28,809 nt of DNA from an uncultured Saprospirales bacterium (GTDB lineage: Bacteria > Bacteroidota > Bacteroidia > Chitinophagales > Saprospiraceae), in NCBI GenBank assembly GCA_937926355.1, contig CALAZP010000279.1, positions 1 through 28,809 on the forward strand, given 5' to 3'. A program made the position numbers and the translations under genes. Below the pieces are notes generated by a model that did not search any database, was not told where the DNA came from, and saw only the letters and a program-made list of their open reading frames with translations. This document shows, one piece after another, positions 1 to 9,424 of this stretch (position 1 is the stretch's first letter; each line of letters starts with the position of its first letter).

Positions 1-3000
1 GCTACAAGAATTCACATTGTCTTGAACATCTACGGTTGTGGAACAATAATCTCTATTCCCTACCCCATCTTCCATTACTACGTAAACGGTAAATAAATTA
101 TCAGTTTCTGAAAGTAAATCCGTTGACGTAGATTCTGTAACATCTGTACAAGTAAACAAGGCAGAAGCGGCCAAATTGGAACTATTAATGATCTCAGATG
201 CAACTGTTGTTTGGTCTAATTCAGTCCCGTTAAAATTTTCTGCCCTTAGAATATAATAAGTATAATCTGGGTGACAATCAGCTATTACGGTATTGGGATT
301 AATAAAGTCTATAGCCTGAACGGACATTTGTAAATCACCTTGCTGGTTACTATTGGGCATCAATTCAATAGCCAGGCCTTCAATACATATTGGAGCAGGC
401 GCTTTGGCATCATACACTTCAAATTGCACATCTTCCACTCTCACATTGCCACAACCATCACTTGCTACAATTCTATAGGAATGGGTACCTATAGGAACCA
501 ATTCATCTGTGATGGTTACTGTATTACCCTCCTTTACTGCCACATAATCCACTGAACTTAAATTAAAGTCAAAGTTTTTATCTGATCTGGTAATTGAACC
601 TTGTCCATCATTATCAATGTCTAATAAAACATCTACTATTTGTATTTGATCAGAATCTGTCGTACAACCATCTGTTACACTAGCTTCAAAAGTCACTGAA
701 CCTGGGCAATAATTCATTCCCAATCCAGCAATATTATTATAGCTTTCAAATCGAAGGTCAGTAGTGTTGATAACAATAGTTGGTTCCTCATCGTCATATA
801 CTTTAACAACCTGGGTATATTGATAATAACCCGCTTCATAGCCTGTTCCCGTGCTGTAAGTCATTAAATCTGCTCTCTTGATGAAGTTGGATGCATTATA
901 TTCTTGAGGGTCAGAAGACGTCCAGTAGGCAAATTCACTAGAGTCAGACGTTCCGCTATACTTTACATTAACGGTAACTTTTTCTCCTAAAATTTGATCT
1001 CCATCTTCATCTCTACTAATAACAATTGGGGCTCCATCACCATCATATTCACACCAATTGATAAGTCTAAAGGTTCTGAATTCTTTATAACACTCATCTG
1101 CTGTTGCAGCAAAGGTTTCTTTTGGAAGATTACTAAGCGTAATCAAATCGCAAGAGTTTTCCGACCATTGAATAGCTTCAGCTTCTACGACTTCACCACA
1201 AGTGATACTAGTATCAGCTGGGAAAGTGATATAGTAATCATGGTTCTCTACAAAAGTGATGGTCTTGCTACAAATTTGGGATTCCAGTTCATTAGAATTA
1301 TTTACAATACGATATTCTCTAGTAACCGAGCCCACCCCGCAAGATGAAATATTAGAAGTAGTTCCTACCACTTGCAAAACTGATCCACAGATGGAAGAGG
1401 CTAAAACATTTTCTAAAGTAACATCTGTAAAAAATTCATCCCAAGCTCCTTCTTGATTAAGGTTTCCAGAAGGAACGTCATCACAGTTATAAACGTAGGT
1501 TTGAGTGTTTAAATCATAGCATGAGGGGTCTGTTTTGTCTTCTACGTTAATATACATCCAACATATACTGCTTAAGCCATTAATTCTATCTTCTGTCACT
1601 CTCATCTCTGCAATTACATCTTGTTCACCACCCTCTACATCCACACAATAAAAGGGAAGGTCTGATCTCCACTCAGTGTAATATTTTCCTTGACTCACTG
1701 ACATCCTTCCCTGATTAATAGCTTCAGATTCTGTCATTTCTAAAAATGCCAACCAGCTGTTGACCGCATCGCTTCCGCTGGTTCCTAGCTCTCTCCTAAC
1801 CTCAATATTTACATCAAAGCAATTGTCCTTGGACCCTTCGTCCATTCTTGTAGCCTCCAACCATGCCGTGCCATTTGTTGTAGAATCTAAATTATTGAAG
1901 GAATTAGAATAATTAGTAAGTGAAACATTTCTTACATCATCGATTACACATGAAGGGGCTACACCGTCAGAAATGGCAAAAGCGCTGCTAATGGTATCCT
2001 GATTTCCGCAGTTGTCTGTTGCGGTCCATATTACTGTATAATCTCCAACAACTAGGTTTAAAACATCCACAGGACCTGAACCAGTTGGATAATAAGCTAT
2101 AATGTTGCCTTGATTATCTTTAACAGCAATCTCAATTCCAATATTTTCTGTTGCGGTACAAAGATCAGTAGCACTACCTCTTTGAATTCTGGCAGAGCCA
2201 TTACAATTATATGAACTGATTGCTGTATTGATATTTCCCGCTGTAATAATAGGAGCGGTCCAATCACCCACCTTTATGATCTGGTTATAAATCACAGAAG
2301 TACCTGGTCTGCACCAATCGTAAATAGTCCATTCTCTTCTGAATCTATAACTTTCTTCACAAACATCTACCCTAGCAACATCTCTATATGCAGCACCTAA
2401 ATTACAATAAGCTGATTGGGGAGTTAAATCAATAATACCGCTCAAGGTTACCAAAAAAGGATAACCAGTTGATTTGGGGGAGGGATGTCCATTATCTAAG
2501 GTATAAATATCTGTCACGTCATCACACTCCACAAAACTGGTATAATGAGGAAGTCTAATATCTAAAAGACTTGGTGTTCTAAAGTTCATGGTAATGGAAC
2601 ACTCATCAGTTACATTTTTGGCGCCAGCATCTTGAACGACATATCTCCTGGTTATTTGACCACTAATATTTAGCCCAACTAATCCATCTGATCCTTGATC
2701 CACTCCACAGTCTCCGAATCCTGAATAAGTATCTGAAATGGTGACATCCCAATCACTACAATTTTCAAAAACAAGGGGCTTAAAACCATAATTATATTGA
2801 AGAAGTTCGACTGTTTCTACACTATCGTAATAATAATAGTCTAAGGACCTAAAGGTATCTGGATTTCCAGCAGTACTTAACAAAGTTGCTCCTAAACTAT
2901 TCCAATAGTTCCCTACTATGCTATTAGTGGTATCTGTTCCAAATAAGTTGGCTAAAAGATCTACCCTTCCGCCGGTTAAATATTGTGTTTGTGTTAAGGT

Positions 3001-4137
3001 TACACTCTTAGGCAACATCACCTTTTCTAGGTCTCCACATAAGAAATCAAAATATTTATATTTAGTATCTATGAGCAGTGGATTTCCATTAATGGTATCC
3101 AATAGAACAGCCCCATTCGCATTGGTATCATACTGATTGCGTAATACATACAATTCAAAATCACCCGTTGCATTAGGTTCCCTTGAAGTGACTACCAATT
3201 CATAGGATTGACCAGCTAATAATTTTAAATCTATTCTAACAATTGGATGAGGATACAATAACCAAGGAGCGAAAATATCCGATGTATCAACAAAAGTTCC
3301 TGGTAAAGAACCGTTTGACAAGCTTTCTACAAATCCTAAACCGCCCAATGGATTTGGGATAAAAGTAGATTGGCCAAATGCCAAAATATTTTGACAAGGA
3401 TCTTGGGGTTGAAAACCTCCCCTACCAAAAATAGCTACTGCCGCATCAAATTCAGGGTCTGATGTTCCCGTATTTAATTCGGATCCTACAAAAAAGGTAT
3501 AAACAGCATCTTCAGCAGGATTAATCTCGATAACTTTATAGTTCCTGATTTGATTATCTGGCCAGGTGTAATCCGTATCCTCATGATTAGTGCTTTGCCA
3601 ACAACTCCAAAGGCCAGGCCTAAATTGATTAGAACTTGTTGGAGCACTTTCTAAAGAATCCACAAAAATATTGTAATCCACAGGTTCATAAGCGCCATAT
3701 TGTTGAAAATTACCAATCTCTGTCTCGGTAGTTGGGCAGTAGAATTCTGGACTCTGTTTGTCTTCAGTAAAAAAATCATTCCAACAGAAAAGATCATAAG
3801 TTCCATCAATATCAAGAGTATAAACACCGTACATCCATGAACCTTCTCCTCCAAAGATAGAATCCTGAAAAGCTGTAGCAGAATCAATACTAGATGGCGG
3901 AGTGGTTAATTGATCGAATACCACTATTCGGAAATCGTCCGTGGGACATCCTGCTCCAGTAAATACCATCGAAGTACTGATGGTTGCTTCGCAAAGCGAA
4001 TCTAGTGGAACAATAAAACCCCTTTGGCAAGCACATTGGGCTTGAACTGAGGTTTTGGCTACACCAAAAGTGAAAAAGAATACCAATCCAATATAGGATA
4101 GCATTTTAATCGGGTTAAAGAATTTGGGCTGTTTCAT
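1..4137 (-). CDS. Giant secreted HYR/Ig-like repeat protein (C-terminus missing)
   Basis: The frame is open without a stop from an ATG at 4137 to the window edge, so at least 1379 residues are present and the C-terminus is cut off. The N-terminus has a signal peptide: a basic start (MKQPKFF), a hydrophobic stretch (LSYIGLVFFFTFGV) and a likely cut after VQA, before QCAC. The first ~400 residues are rich in Asp, Gly, Trp and Cys and look like an Ig/CUB-like ligand-binding region. Later parts repeat the pattern 'D-x-C-G-N ... F/V-x-V-x-D-x-x-x-P', for example TDNCGNQD near residue 705, SDGCGNVRVEDV near 1220 and a last copy ending VDVQDNVNSC at the edge. This is typical of HYR-like modules of Bacteroidota cell-surface adhesins. 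By family knowledge such proteins usually end in a type IX secretion sorting domain, but that end is not visible here. Role inferred: exported adhesin or gliding-associated surface protein. No function is assigned beyond that. Confidence 0.85.
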   Translation of the reverse strand, partial: MKQPKFFNPIKMLSYIGLVFFFTFGVAKTSVQAQCACQRGFIVPLDSLCEATISTSMVFTGAGCPTDDFRIVVFDQLTTPPSSIDSATAFQDSIFGGEGSWMYGVYTLDIDGTYDLFCWNDFFTEDKQSPEFYCPTTETEIGNFQQYGAYEPVDYNIFVDSLESAPTSSNQFRPGLWSCWQSTNHEDTDYTWPDNQIRNYKVIEINPAEDAVYTFFVGSELNTGTSDPEFDAAVAIFGRGGFQPQDPCQNILAFGQSTFIPNPLGGLGFVESLSNGSLPGTFVDTSDIFAPWLLYPHPIVRIDLKLLAGQSYELVVTSREPNATGDFELYVLRNQYDTNANGAVLLDTINGNPLLIDTKYKYFDFLCGDLEKVMLPKSVTLTQTQYLTGGRVDLLANLFGTDTTNSIVGNYWNSLGATLLSTAGNPDTFRSLDYYYYDSVETVELLQYNYGFKPLVFENCSDWDVTISDTYSGFGDCGVDQGSDGLVGLNISGQITRRYVVQDAGAKNVTDECSITMNFRTPSLLDIRLPHYTSFVECDDVTDIYTLDNGHPSPKSTGYPFLVTLSGIIDLTPQSAYCNLGAAYRDVARVDVCEESYRFRREWTIYDWCRPGTSVIYNQIIKVGDWTAPIITAGNINTAISSYNCNGSARIQRGSATDLCTATENIGIEIAVKDNQGNIIAYYPTGSGPVDVLNLVVGDYTVIWTATDNCGNQDTISSAFAISDGVAPSCVIDDVRNVSLTNYSNSFNNLDSTTNGTAWLEATRMDEGSKDNCFDVNIEVRRELGTSGSDAVNSWLAFLEMTESEAINQGRMSVSQGKYYTEWRSDLPFYCVDVEGGEQDVIAEMRVTEDRINGLSSICWMYINVEDKTDPSCYDLNTQTYVYNCDDVPSGNLNQEGAWDEFFTDVTLENVLASSICGSVLQVVGTTSNISSCGVGSVTREYRIVNNSNELESQICSKTITFVENHDYYITFPADTSITCGEVVEAEAIQWSENSCDLITLSNLPKETFAATADECYKEFRTFRLINWCEYDGDGAPIVISRDEDGDQILGEKVTVNVKYSGTSDSSEFAYWTSSDPQEYNASNFIKRADLMTYSTGTGYEAGYYQYTQVVKVYDDEEPTIVINTTDLRFESYNNIAGLGMNYCPGSVTFEASVTDGCTTDSDQIQIVDVLLDIDNDGQGSITRSDKNFDFNLSSVDYVAVKEGNTVTITDELVPIGTHSYRIVASDGCGNVRVEDVQFEVYDAKAPAPICIEGLAIELMPNSNQQGDLQMSVQAIDFINPNTVIADCHPDYTYYILRAENFNGTELDQTTVASEIINSSNLAASALFTCTDVTESTSTDLLSETDNLFTVYVVMEDGVGNRDYCSTTVDVQDNVNSCS

Positions 4138-4569
4138 AATTGTTAGCGATTTGAATAAAAACTTTTAGTTATACCAATAAAAATTTTGCTGGTTATTGGA
4201 CATAGCTCTCCCGCTCAGAATTTTGTCCTTTTTAAAACAAACTGATAATCAGGGAAATAGAAATTTGATTGGCTCTATTAGAAAGTTAAATTCTAAGGAA
4301 ACCAAGAATTCCTGAGATTGCTATTCCAGTCATAAACTAATATAGCAATAACGATGCCAAAAAAAATAATTAGCTAAAAAGCTGTTTTTAACACAACAAA
4401 CGCTATAATGAAAATCAACTTTAATGTGAATCTGAATCGACTTCTTCTAAAGTTGTAAAGAGAGGCGTCAGTTATGGGATTATGATTGGTACCTTTCAGA
4501 TACAGAGCAAAAATATAAATAATTTTATTTTACTCCAAAAAAAATTCAAATAAATAAAAATAAATTATT
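4138..4569. other. 432-bp gene-free leader between malQ and the giant surface-protein gene
   Basis: This stretch is strongly AT-rich and holds no convincing ORF. It lies downstream of the malQ stop and upstream of the giant secreted-protein ATG, both on the minus strand. It contains a promoter-like motif pair near 4508-4539 and a weak inverted repeat: ATTGCTAT at 4317-4324 and ATAGCAAT at 4342-4349, with a 17-nt loop. There is also AATTCT/AGAATT symmetry around 4290-4310. No clear rho-independent terminator for malQ is visible. Confidence 0.6.
4508..4539 (-). promoter_or_regulatory. Candidate Bacteroidota promoter for the giant surface protein
   Basis: Read on the minus strand, TTTG (4539-4536) is followed after 20 bp by TATTTTTG (4515-4508). 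This matches the Bacteroidota vegetative consensus TTTG-N19-21-TAnnTTTG. Transcription would start near 4501 and give a 5' leader of about 360 nt before the ATG at 4137. The tract is very A/T-rich, so a chance match is possible. Confidence 0.35.
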
Positions 4570-7206
4570 TCATCTGCCGCTAGCAAGAACCATTCCTTGA
4601 ATTAATTGGTTTAAAGATTTATTTTGACATAATTCTTCAACAGAAAGGTGAAAACGATAATTCCAAAAATGGTTTGGATTACTGGGCACATTGATTCTTT
4701 CTTTCTCAGCAGGAACTTTTGACCAATCAGCATCTAGAGCTAATAAATCTTGAAGGGGAAAAACAGCCCACATTCCTGGCCAATTAAGATGTAAATTCAA
4801 AATTTGTTGAACCAGGTAATGGTCGCATTTTAAAGGTGCTTTACCCGATTGTTTTAATACAGAATTGTAAAAAAACTGAATTACTGAATATTCAGTTGTT
4901 TCCCACCACAATCTTAAGGGTTCCATATCATGCGTAGAGGTACTCATTACAGACAAATAAGGAATATCATTCTTTTCTACAAAAGAATGAGCAGGGTTTT
5001 TTGACATTCGTTGTATTTCAAGGCTCAATATTCCTAAGTCATTCATAACGCCAGGGACGCAAGAAGGAATCATTCCCAAATCCTCCCCACATATTAACAT
5101 ATTGGTGGCGCCAATAACAGCGGGTAGTTTGGTTCGAGCCTGCTTTTCCCAATAATTTTCTTGTCTTACATAAAAATATTGGTGGTACAAATTGGACAAA
5201 TGATCTTTGATTTCGTTTTTTAAAAATTGAAAACTTGTGGTTTCAAATAAATTAAATCTCGGATGCACTTGCCCCGTACTATCTTTTATAAGGAGTACAT
5301 TAGCCATTAGGTTGAATACCTTACCCTTAATATACTTTTTATCGGGAATAGAATCTAAAAAAGATTGAACTTTTCTTTGGGTATTCATTTCTTCCTTAAA
5401 GCTCAAATCATTATTTAGCAAATAATCTTTTACCCATTGAGCATCTTCACCAAAGGTTTCATTTAAAATAAATTCTGTGATGAAAGGATGGGTAAATCTT
5501 TTGGGGCTGTCATAGTACCCAATAGCTTTTAAATCTTTTTCGTCAAGAGGTACTGCGGGATTAAAAACTCCTAATATTCCTTGAATCTGTTGATATGGAA
5601 TTTCCCATATTCTAAAAAATCCTAATATATGATCTATACGAAAGGCATCAAAGTATTTAGAAAGGTGTCTAAATCTATTTTTCCACCAATTGTATTCGTC
5701 TTTGGCCATTTCTTTCCAATTATAAGTTGGAAATCCCCAATTTTGCCCATCTTTTGCAAATGCATCAGGAGGTGCACCAGCTTGACCACTCATATTATAC
5801 AAATGTGGATTTACCCATGCATCTACACTTTCTCTGAATATTCCGATAGGTAAATCTCCTTTAAGGACGACTCCATTAACTCTAGCGTATTTGGTAACTT
5901 TAGAAAGTTGAAGATGCAAGTGAAATTGAATGAACTTATAGAAAAGAAGGTCTTTTTCCTCAAAGTTTGAAAATGTTGAAATATCAAATTCAGAATATTC
6001 ACCCCATTTTTCGAAATCAACAGTTTGAAACTGATCTCTTAACAAACAAAAAAGTGCATATTCATTCAACCAATGGGAGTTTTCCGAAATAAAATCAGAA
6101 AATTCTTGATCTGTAACTAAGCTACTGAAATGATCATAATAATAAGCTCGAGCTAGTTCCATCTTTATATTAATTACCGCTTCATAATGGAGGGTTTCAA
6201 ATGAATTGAATTTTTCTTTAAGCGTATTTAGCTGATTTTTGGGCACCCCCATTTTTTCTAGATTTAAATAAATAGGGTGTAAAGCAAAAACGGAAATCGC
6301 CGCGTAGGGATAAGAATCTTGATTGGTAAAAGTTGCAGAAGTGTCATTAATTGGTAAAAGTTGAATAAGTTTTAAACCCACTGATCTAGCCCAATCAATA
6401 ACAGGGATTAAATCCAGAAATTCTCCAACACCCAGGCTATTATTGGTTTTTAGTGAAAAAACTGGAAATGCAACTCCAGCCCCTTTCCATTTTTTTGATT
6501 CTAATAAAGGATTTTGAAAATTAAATATTTGTAAGGAAGCATTTTTATCTATTTCAACTTTCCTGGTTTCTCCCTCTTCCCATTTTACTATTTTACTCTC
6601 CTTGGTTGAAAAAATTGCAAATTTAAATTCCAAGCTTTTTTCCTGGTCAATAGAAAAATCAATCACCCATTTTGGATAATTACCATCATGTAAAATCAGC
6701 GGATTCTGTATATCCCACTGGCCAAAAGTCTTCGAGTTTCCAGTTATACATAATTTTTCATCTGGAAGCAATGGAACGTATTCTGTAATAAACCTGCAGG
6801 TTATATTTTGATTAGAAGTGAATTGCGATTTTTTTTCTTTTGGATTGGGTCTTGCAAAAATTACTTTTGTAAAAGCATCAGTTTGCAAAGCTTTAAGTTC
6901 AGCGTCATTTATTTGCCAGAAATCAGAAAGGAATGCTGATGAATTCCCATTTAGAAGCTCCAATTTACGGGCAATTCCCTGTTCGAAAAAAGTTTCATTA
7001 CTATTTTCATTAAACAGGAAATATTTATAATCCAAAACTTTGATTTTAGTTTGGAATTCCACTTCACCAACCCATATATCTCCAGGGAAATAAGTTAGCA
7101 TTAATGCCAAATGAGGATTACCGTTGCCCAATTCAGGTATATTTCCACAAACACCAATTTGTTGTCCCCATTTAGTCGCATAGGGAATTGAAAATTTTAT
7201 CTTCAT
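4570..7206 (-). CDS. malQ: 4-alpha-glucanotransferase (amylomaltase, GH77) with two N-terminal starch-binding domains
   Basis: This 878-aa cytoplasmic enzyme transfers alpha-1,4-glucan segments between malto-oligosaccharides, releasing glucose in glycogen/maltodextrin metabolism. Two CBM20-like domains occupy about residues 1-105 and 130-235; the second contains ITGNSKTFGQWD, the usual CBM20 'G...LG.W' pattern. The GH77 barrel covers about 240-870. Visible hallmarks are GAPPDAF-KDGQNWG near 477-491, the nucleophile Asp525 in FRIDH, the acid/base Glu708 in CGEDLG and Asp760 in STSTHD. Length and architecture fit the long plant DPE2-like MalQ found in Bacteroidota rather than the ~500-aa Thermus type. 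The ATG at 7206 directly precedes the CBM20 start (MKIKFSIPY). It is divergent from the yebC-type gene with 78 bp between them. No residue essential to the family is missing. Confidence 0.95.
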   Translation of the reverse strand: MKIKFSIPYATKWGQQIGVCGNIPELGNGNPHLALMLTYFPGDIWVGEVEFQTKIKVLDYKYFLFNENSNETFFEQGIARKLELLNGNSSAFLSDFWQINDAELKALQTDAFTKVIFARPNPKEKKSQFTSNQNITCRFITEYVPLLPDEKLCITGNSKTFGQWDIQNPLILHDGNYPKWVIDFSIDQEKSLEFKFAIFSTKESKIVKWEEGETRKVEIDKNASLQIFNFQNPLLESKKWKGAGVAFPVFSLKTNNSLGVGEFLDLIPVIDWARSVGLKLIQLLPINDTSATFTNQDSYPYAAISVFALHPIYLNLEKMGVPKNQLNTLKEKFNSFETLHYEAVINIKMELARAYYYDHFSSLVTDQEFSDFISENSHWLNEYALFCLLRDQFQTVDFEKWGEYSEFDISTFSNFEEKDLLFYKFIQFHLHLQLSKVTKYARVNGVVLKGDLPIGIFRESVDAWVNPHLYNMSGQAGAPPDAFAKDGQNWGFPTYNWKEMAKDEYNWWKNRFRHLSKYFDAFRIDHILGFFRIWEIPYQQIQGILGVFNPAVPLDEKDLKAIGYYDSPKRFTHPFITEFILNETFGEDAQWVKDYLLNNDLSFKEEMNTQRKVQSFLDSIPDKKYIKGKVFNLMANVLLIKDSTGQVHPRFNLFETTSFQFLKNEIKDHLSNLYHQYFYVRQENYWEKQARTKLPAVIGATNMLICGEDLGMIPSCVPGVMNDLGILSLEIQRMSKNPAHSFVEKNDIPYLSVMSTSTHDMEPLRLWWETTEYSVIQFFYNSVLKQSGKAPLKCDHYLVQQILNLHLNWPGMWAVFPLQDLLALDADWSKVPAEKERINVPSNPNHFWNYRFHLSVEELCQNKSLNQLIQGMVLASGR

Positions 7207-7255
7207 AAGAATTATTTCATCGCATTAGAAGGTGAAAGATACGAATGGAATAGTT

Positions 7256-7263
7256 TATTTTTG
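7256..7263 (+). promoter_or_regulatory. Candidate -7 box (TATTTTTG) of the yebC-type gene
   Basis: TATTTTTG fits the TAnnTTTG -7 consensus of Bacteroidota. No good -33 TTTG is visible at the expected distance. Transcription would start near 7269, 15-16 nt ahead of the ATG at 7285. The box covers the TTG at 7261, which argues that this TTG is promoter and not a start codon. Confidence 0.3.
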
Positions 7264-7284
7264 CAAGTCATAACAAACTTCAAT

Positions 7285-8001
7285 ATGGGACGAGCATTTG
7301 AATATAGGAAAGCGAGAAAAATGAAAAGATGGGCCAATATGGCCAAGGTTTTCACAAGGGTAGGTAGAGAAATATCCATAGCGGTAAAAGAGGGCGGCGC
7401 TGATCCAAATTACAACGCTAGATTACGGATGGCCATTCAAAATGCGAAGGCTGCTAATATGCCGAAAACCAATGTCGACAATGCAATTAAGAAGGCCACT
7501 TCAAAGGATGCTACTAATTATCAAGAGATTGTTTACGAGGGATACGCACCACATGGAATTGCGGTTATGGTCGAAACAGCTACGGATAATCCAACCAGAA
7601 CAGTGGCTAATGTAAGACATTTATTTTCTAAAAATGGTGGCAATTTAAGTACTTCTGGGTCTGTTGATTACCTTTTTACTAGGAAGGCCATATTCAAAAT
7701 TCAAGAGCCACCAATGGAAATAGAGGAACTAGAATTAGCATTAATTGATTTTGGCCTAGAGCGATTAGAACCAGAAGGAGAACATATTATTCTTCATTGT
7801 GCTTTTGAAGATTTTGGTAAACTTCAAAGGGGGCTAGAGGATTTATCGCTTGAAGTGGTGGAATCAGAATTGCAAAGAATACCAGGACATACTATGAGAC
7901 TTGATGATGAACACGCGGAGGAGGTAATCAAACTTATTGAAAAAATGGAAGATGATGATGATGTGGTAAATGTATTCCACAATATGGATATGTCTGAATA
8001 A
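7285..8001 (+). CDS. YebC/PmpR family protein
   Basis: This 238-aa cytoplasmic protein belongs to the YebC/PmpR (TACO1) family, DNA-binding regulators or, in some members, ribosome-associated factors that help translation through proline stretches. The N-terminus MGRAFEYRKARKMKRW followed by KVFTRVGREI and KEGGADPNYNARLR is the Bacteroidota version of the family's 'GHSKW...K-FTKL-REI' signature. AKAANMPKTNVDNAIKKA and VYEGYAPHGIAVMVE are further family blocks. The C-terminus is very acidic (EKMEDDDDVVNV). I chose ATG 7285 over an in-frame TTG at 7261 because the family starts at MGRA and the TTG lies in a likely -7 promoter box. The stop lies 4 bp from the stop of the convergent nucleotidyltransferase gene. 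The molecular role in this organism is not determined by sequence alone. Confidence 0.93.
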   Translation: MGRAFEYRKARKMKRWANMAKVFTRVGREISIAVKEGGADPNYNARLRMAIQNAKAANMPKTNVDNAIKKATSKDATNYQEIVYEGYAPHGIAVMVETATDNPTRTVANVRHLFSKNGGNLSTSGSVDYLFTRKAIFKIQEPPMEIEELELALIDFGLERLEPEGEHIILHCAFEDFGKLQRGLEDLSLEVVESELQRIPGHTMRLDDEHAEEVIKLIEKMEDDDDVVNVFHNMDMSE

Positions 8002-8005
8002 CACA

Positions 8006-9424
8006 TTAATCTTTTGGAAAAATAGTTAGGTTCTTGGCGAATTGAATCATAAATCGTTCAGCCTCTTCAAATTCATTTTTTATTTGTCCATCTAAAATCG
8101 CCTCTCTAATAGCCGACTTTATAATTCCTACAGTTTTAGAAGGTTTAATACCAAACTTTTCCATTATATATTCACCTGAAATAGGTGGTTGCCAATTTCT
8201 TAAATGATCTTTCTCCTCGACCTCTTCTAATTTTTTCCGAAGGATTTCATAGTTTTCCAAATACCTTTTAACTTTTTTCTCATTTTTAGAAGTAATATCC
8301 GCTTCGCAAAGAATCATTAAGTCGTCTATATCGTCTCCTGCATCAAATAATAATCTTCTAACCGCGCTATCAGTTATATCCTCCTTGGTTAAGCTTATTG
8401 GTCTTAGGTGCAATCTAACCAACTTTTGAACGTATCTCATTTGATGATCCATTGGTAATTTTAGACTTCTAAAAATTCTCGGGACCATAGCTGCACCAAC
8501 AACTTCGTGACCGTGAAAAGTCCACCCTAATTTTTCTGAAAATTTTTTGGTTTGAGGTTTAGCAATATCGTGTAAAACTGCAGCCCACCGTAACCAAAGA
8601 TGGTTTGATTTGCGAGCAACGTTATCTAAAACCTGTAGGGTATGGTAAAAATTATCTTTGTGTCCTACCCCTTTAAAATTTTCAACCCCATGGAGTTTGA
8701 TAAAATCGGGAAAAATTTGATCGAGCAGCCCTGACTCATAAAGTAACTGAAATCCATAAGAAGGTTTTGGCGAAAGAATAATTTTATTCAGTTCTATAGA
8801 AATTCGCTCTTTGGAAACGATTTCAATTCGGTGAGCCATCTCCTGAATAGCTTGAAAAGTTTCAGGGTTAATTTCAAAATCCAATTGGGTAGAAAAACGG
8901 ATGGCTCTCATCATTCTAAGAGGATCATCTTCAAAAGTTTTATAAGGCTCTAAAGGCGTTTTTATTATTTTTTGCACCAAATGATTTGTCCCTTCAAATG
9001 GATCAATTAAAGTTCCATAGTCGTTCGAGTTTAAACTCAATGCTAAAGCATTAATGGTAAAATCTCTCCTGTTTTGATCGTCTTCTAAGGAACCTTCCTC
9101 CACACTGGGCTTTCTAGAATCAGGACGGTAAGATTCTTTTCGAGCACCGACAAACTCTAATTCTAAGTTTTTATATTTAACCATTGCAGTTCCAAACCTT
9201 TTGTAAACGGTGACTCTAGGTTTTTTAGGGATATGAGCTGCAAACGATTGAGCCAATTCAATTCCGCTTCCTACACAAACGATATCAATATCTACGGAAG
9301 GTCGTTTGAGTAACTTATCACGAACATATCCACCAACTAAGTAAGTCGGAATTTTTTTCTCTTCAGCAATTTTTGATAATAAGGAAAAAACCTCTTCTTC
9401 AACAGGAGTAAGATCAAATAGCAA
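8006..9424 (-). CDS. CCA tRNA nucleotidyltransferase / poly(A) polymerase family with HD domain
   Basis: This 472-aa cytoplasmic protein is a class II nucleotidyltransferase that most likely adds or repairs the 3' CCA of tRNA. The head domain shows VGGYVRDKLL (residues 30-39) and the metal-binding pair Asp45/Asp47 in VDIDIV. Further blocks are RRDFTINALAL near 119, EDDPLRMMRAIRF near 165, and a C-terminal HD phosphohydrolase domain (LHDIAKPQ near 284, FHGHEVVGA near 303). The HD domain is typical of CCA enzymes in Bacteroidota. The start must be TTG at 9424: no ATG lies between the upstream in-frame stop and the VGGYVRD motif. It overlaps the end of the upstream dihydrouridine synthase gene by 11 bp, so the two are translated from one transcript. 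Both act on tRNA. Whether it is a CCA enzyme or a poly(A) polymerase cannot be told with certainty; CCA addition is preferred. Confidence 0.93.
   Translation of the reverse strand: MLFDLTPVEEEVFSLLSKIAEEKKIPTYLVGGYVRDKLLKRPSVDIDIVCVGSGIELAQSFAAHIPKKPRVTVYKRFGTAMVKYKNLELEFVGARKESYRPDSRKPSVEEGSLEDDQNRRDFTINALALSLNSNDYGTLIDPFEGTNHLVQKIIKTPLEPYKTFEDDPLRMMRAIRFSTQLDFEINPETFQAIQEMAHRIEIVSKERISIELNKIILSPKPSYGFQLLYESGLLDQIFPDFIKLHGVENFKGVGHKDNFYHTLQVLDNVARKSNHLWLRWAAVLHDIAKPQTKKFSEKLGWTFHGHEVVGAAMVPRIFRSLKLPMDHQMRYVQKLVRLHLRPISLTKEDITDSAVRRLLFDAGDDIDDLMILCEADITSKNEKKVKRYLENYEILRKKLEEVEEKDHLRNWQPPISGEYIMEKFGIKPSKTVGIIKSAIREAILDGQIKNEFEEAERFMIQFAKNLTIFPKD

Noticed and set aside
994..1347. 117-aa plus-strand ORF
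   Set aside because: It lies fully antisense to the giant secreted-protein frame, which is open over 1379 codons with a signal peptide and repeat motifs. The ORF has no family features and ends where the host frame constrains it.
7261..7284. TTG start extending the YebC-type protein by eight residues
   Set aside because: The family begins at MGRA (ATG 7285), and the TTG falls inside a likely -7 promoter box.
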